Position numbers and translations under genes: made by a program. 7,293 bases of DNA from Candidatus Segatella violae (GTDB taxonomy: Bacteria; Bacteroidota; Bacteroidia; Bacteroidales; Bacteroidaceae), in the NCBI GenBank assembly GCA_002440225.1, contig DJSH01000077.1, forward strand, positions 53,686 to 60,978, written 5' to 3'. The notes beneath the pieces are model-generated. The model had not been told where the DNA came from and ran no database searches. It saw nothing but the letters and a program-made list of their open reading frames with translations. The stretch's first letter is position 1; every line of letters starts with the position of its first letter. Positions 5,191-7,293 of the stretch are shown one piece after another.

Positions 5191-5249
5191 GAAGCAAGAA
5201 TGCTTTAAAGTAGAAGCAAGAATGCTTCCATAATAGAAACAAGAAACAT
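5191..5249 (+). repeat. tandem hairpin-forming 22/23-nt repeats in the pyrKD leader
   Basis: GAAGCAAGAATGCTT occurs at 5191-5205 and again, exact, at 5213-5227. A decayed third copy, GAAACAAGAAACAT, is at 5236-5249. The period is 22 then 23 nt. Each exact copy folds into a small hairpin AAGCA-AGAA-TGCTT with a 4-nt AGAA loop. The second is extended to 6 bp by G5213-C5228. The third has lost its stem. They end about 20 nt before the pyrK start codon, so they may affect translation or RNA stability. This does not resemble a riboswitch class I know. Confidence 0.65.
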
Positions 5250-5270
5250 CAAATCTTAAAAGTGAACAAG

Positions 5271-6047
5271 ATGAAAAAATACGTCCTCGACCTGAAGGTG
5301 GTCTCTGTGGAGGCTCTCAGCGATAAGCATGTTTTGATAAAGCTTACCGACGAGAAACCTTTGCCTGAAATCTTGCCTGGTCAATTTGTAGAAGTGAGAG
5401 TAGACCATTCGCCTACCACCATGCTTCGTCGTCCTATCTCCATCAACTATGTGGACCGTGAGAAAAATGAGCTTTGGTTGCTCGTCGCCATGGTGGGCGA
5501 CGGAACCCGACAGCTCGGAAAATTGCAGGCGGGCGACACGCTCAATTGTGTGTTGCCTCTGGGCAATGGGTTCACCATGCCTATCCATAGAGGTCAGAAG
5601 TTCCTGCTCGTGGGTGGAGGTGTAGGTGTGGCTCCGCTGCTCTATTTCGGCAAACTCATCAAGGACTTTGGCGCCGAGGTGGTCTTCCTGCTAGGGGCTC
5701 GTTCGGCAAACGACTTGCTGGAGCTCGACGAATTTGGCAAGATTGGTCGTGTGTGCATCACCACCGAGGATGGTTCGGCTGGAGAAGTAGGATTTGTCAC
5801 CAACCACTCGGTGCTGGAGAACGAGCAGTTTGATATGATTTCCTCTTGCGGTCCGAAGCCGATGATGGTGAGCGTGGCTCGCTACGCCAAGAAGGCAGGC
5901 GTTGATTGCGAGGTTTCGCTGGAGAACAAGATGGCTTGTGGCGTGGGTGCTTGCCTCTGTTGTGTGGAGAAAACCACCGAGGGCAACCTGTGCGTATGCA
6001 AGGATGGACCTGTGTTCAACATCGAAAAACTCAACTGGGAGATTTAA
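5271..6047 (+). CDS. pyrK: dihydroorotate dehydrogenase B, electron-transfer subunit
   Basis: This 258-residue iron-sulfur flavoprotein passes electrons from the dihydroorotate dehydrogenase catalytic subunit to NAD+. The FAD-binding beta-barrel contains RRPISIN (53-59), the RxxS-type flavin motif. The NAD-binding domain has GGGVGVAPLL (115-124) and CGPKPMM (193-199). The [2Fe-2S] site is MACGVGACLCCVEK with Cys223, Cys228 and Cys231, and the fourth ligand Cys243 before KDGPVF. Cys230 and Cys241 are additional cysteines next to the ligands. Length is typical for PyrK. The ATG at 5271 is preferred to the in-frame GTG at 5262. It precedes pyrD by 127 bp on the same strand, and the two products form a heterotetramer. 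The leader carries hairpin repeats that may regulate it. Confidence 0.95.
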   Translation: MKKYVLDLKVVSVEALSDKHVLIKLTDEKPLPEILPGQFVEVRVDHSPTTMLRRPISINYVDREKNELWLLVAMVGDGTRQLGKLQAGDTLNCVLPLGNGFTMPIHRGQKFLLVGGGVGVAPLLYFGKLIKDFGAEVVFLLGARSANDLLELDEFGKIGRVCITTEDGSAGEVGFVTNHSVLENEQFDMISSCGPKPMMVSVARYAKKAGVDCEVSLENKMACGVGACLCCVEKTTEGNLCVCKDGPVFNIEKLNWEI

Positions 6048-6049
6048 GC

Positions 6050-6102
6050 GAGTGAAGAGTGAAAAACGAAGAGTGAAGAATTCCCTTGCTCTTTAGAGTG
6101 AA
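6050..6102 (+). repeat. GAGTGAA short repeats between pyrK and pyrD
   Basis: GAGTGAA occurs four times, at 6050-6056, 6057-6063, 6071-6077 and 6096-6102, starting just after the pyrK stop. The spacing is irregular. The 127-bp pyrK-pyrD gap has no TAnnTTTG box and no terminator, so the pair is probably one transcript. The second half (6103-6174) is AT-rich leader without visible Shine-Dalgarno. Confidence 0.6.
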
Positions 6103-6174
6103 GATTTTTTCTTGCAAATGTTTAGGGAAATGTTTCGCTTTTGTAAAAACTTTTTAAAGTAAAATTAGAAAATT

Positions 6175-7083
6175 ATGGCTGATTTAAGTGTAAATATAAA
6201 GGATTTGAAGCTGAAGAATCCGGTGATGACTGCATCGGGTACATTCGGCTACGGATTGGAGTTTGCCGATTTCGTTCCCCTGGAGGAGATTGGCGGCATT
6301 ATCGTGAAGGGCACGACCTTGGAGCCTCGACAGGGGAACGGCTATCCTCGCATGGCTGAGACCCCTCAGGGAATGCTCAACTGCGTGGGACTCCAGAACA
6401 AGGGCGTGGAGTATTTCTGCTCCCACATCTATCCTCAGATCAAGGACATTGACACCAATATGATTGTGAACGTGAGCGGACATTCGCCAGAGACCTATGC
6501 TGAGTGTGCGGCTCGCATCGACGAACTGGACAAGATTCCTGCCATAGAGCTGAACATCTCTTGCCCTAACGTGAAGGATGGCGGAATGGCTTTCGGTGTG
6601 ACCTGCGAGGGGGCTGCCAGCGTGGTGAAGGCTGTGCGCAAGGCTTATCACAAGACGCTCATCGTGAAGCTTTCGCCTAATGTGACCAACATCGCCGAGA
6701 TAGCCCGAGCCGTGGAGGCGGAGGGCGCCGACTCTGTTTCGCTCATCAACACGCTGATGGGAATGGCTGTCGACATAGAGAAGCGTCAGCCGCTGCTGAG
6801 CATCCGCACGGGAGGCTTGAGCGGTCCTTGCGTGAAGCCTGTGGCCCTGCGCATGGTGTGGGACGTGGCTCATGCCGTGAAGATTCCTGTGGTGGGACTG
6901 GGTGGAATTTCTACCGCCAAAGACGCCATCGAGTTCTTGATGTGTGGCGCTACCGCCATCGAGATTGGAACCGCCAACTTCATCGACCCTGCCGTGACCA
7001 AGAAGGTGAAGGACGGAATAAACGAGTGGCTCGATTCGCACGGAGTGAAGAGCGTCACAGAGATTATCGGAGCCATCTCTTGA
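6175..7083 (+). CDS. pyrD: dihydroorotate dehydrogenase, type 1B catalytic subunit
   Basis: This 302-residue FMN TIM-barrel enzyme oxidises dihydroorotate to orotate, the fourth step of UMP synthesis, in the cytoplasm. Near the N-terminus are TASGTFGYG (19-27) and KGTTLEPRQGN (45-55), with Lys45 at the FMN site. GMLNCVGLQNKGV (66-78) and NVSGHSPE (99-106) follow. The active-site segment ELNISCPNVKDGG (125-137) carries Cys130, the catalytic base of class 1 enzymes; class 2 enzymes use Ser. KLSPNV (165-170) and the C-terminal phosphate-binding GLGGIS (241-246) and EIGTANF (263-269) complete the flavin site. With pyrK 127 bp upstream this is clearly the NAD-dependent 1B type. The length is normal and every expected motif is present. 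The ATG at 6175 has no clear Shine-Dalgarno. Confidence 0.96.
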   Translation: MADLSVNIKDLKLKNPVMTASGTFGYGLEFADFVPLEEIGGIIVKGTTLEPRQGNGYPRMAETPQGMLNCVGLQNKGVEYFCSHIYPQIKDIDTNMIVNVSGHSPETYAECAARIDELDKIPAIELNISCPNVKDGGMAFGVTCEGAASVVKAVRKAYHKTLIVKLSPNVTNIAEIARAVEAEGADSVSLINTLMGMAVDIEKRQPLLSIRTGGLSGPCVKPVALRMVWDVAHAVKIPVVGLGGISTAKDAIEFLMCGATAIEIGTANFIDPAVTKKVKDGINEWLDSHGVKSVTEIIGAIS

Positions 7084-7093
7084 TGGTTTTAGG

Positions 7094-7116
7094 CACGGAT
7101 TACACGGATTTTTTTT
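7094..7116 (+). repeat. CACGGATT direct repeat with T8 run after pyrD
   Basis: CACGGATTA (7094-7102) is followed directly by CACGGATTT (7103-7111), which runs into eight Ts (7109-7116). It begins 11 bp after the pyrD stop. The T-run looks like a terminator tail, but there is no stem upstream of it, so intrinsic termination is not supported. Positions 7117-7199 hold nothing recognisable. Confidence 0.5.
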
Positions 7117-7199
7117 AAGGTCTGGTGTTTTTCTGGTGGTTCATTGTTTTATTAAGTATATACATTATTATATTATACTGAACTTTCGCAAGTAATCAA

Positions 7200-7293
7200 G
7201 AATGCGCCCTGCAAGGGCAACAGCACCTAGCCCAGGGCATCGCCCTGGGTAGAATACGCAAATAGAATGCGCCTGTAAGGGCAAAAGCATTAC
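7200..7293. repeat. REP-like palindromic repeat element (runs off window)
   Basis: GAATGCGCC-(C)-TG-C/T-AAGGGCAA occurs at 7200 and again at 7265. The first copy folds as GCCCT-gca-AGGGC (7206-7218). Between the copies is a strong 8-bp stem CCCAGGGC-atc-GCCCTGGG (7231-7249). One plus-strand frame through it reads QGQQHLAQGIALGRIRK and stops. I recall this peptide-like repeat from many spurious small proteins in Bacteroidota genomes, which marks it as a dispersed intergenic repeat rather than a gene. The end is beyond 7293. Confidence 0.75.

Noticed and set aside
6184..7041. 285-codon open frame on the minus strand opposite pyrD
   Set aside because: His- and Arg-rich shadow translation of a well-supported pyrD; no promoter or family motif.

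Overview
The window looks like chromosomal DNA from a Bacteroidales bacterium, most likely Prevotellaceae (Prevotella/Segatella-like). Four intergenic sites carry the Bacteroidota -7 promoter box TAnnTTTG (TATCTTTG or TACCTTTG), some with a TTTG/TTTT box 19-21 bp upstream. Start codons lack strong Shine-Dalgarno sequences, the spacers are long and AT-rich, and the proteins read as Bacteroidales versions of their families. The family assignment is from memory of such proteins; no search was run.

Layout, left to right. Positions 1-2241 lie on the minus strand: the N-terminus of a MaoC-type hot-dog dehydratase cut by the window edge, a complete UDP-glucose 6-dehydrogenase (ugd) with a clear promoter, a 330-bp spacer holding a 50-bp imperfect palindrome and a 22/23-bp tandem array, then a small standalone protein with an HsdR-N-type nuclease fold. 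Divergent from it on the plus strand is holA (DNA polymerase III delta). The two share a 171-bp intergenic region with one good -7 box and a perfect palindrome made of two back-to-back -7 boxes.

A strong intrinsic terminator follows holA, then about 700 bp of very AT-rich DNA with no convincing gene but with recurring ATTTATAAAT palindromes. This leads into a promoter and a 174-residue helix-turn-helix regulator. Next is a pyrimidine pair, pyrK and pyrD (type 1B), behind its own promoter and a structured leader with tandem small hairpins. After pyrD the window ends in a REP-like palindromic repeat.

How the genes work together: PyrK and PyrD form the NAD-linked dihydroorotate dehydrogenase of UMP synthesis. 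Ugd converts UDP-glucose to UDP-glucuronate for surface polysaccharide, so UMP synthesis and Ugd are linked only distantly through UDP-sugars. HolA loads the replication clamp. The roles of the HsdR-N-like protein and the HTH regulator are not known from sequence. The protein genes are mostly ordinary housekeeping. The noncoding parts are more unusual: the paired -7 palindrome, the AT-rich palindrome array, the hairpin-bearing pyrKD leader and the repeats. I see no proof of a new multi-gene system.
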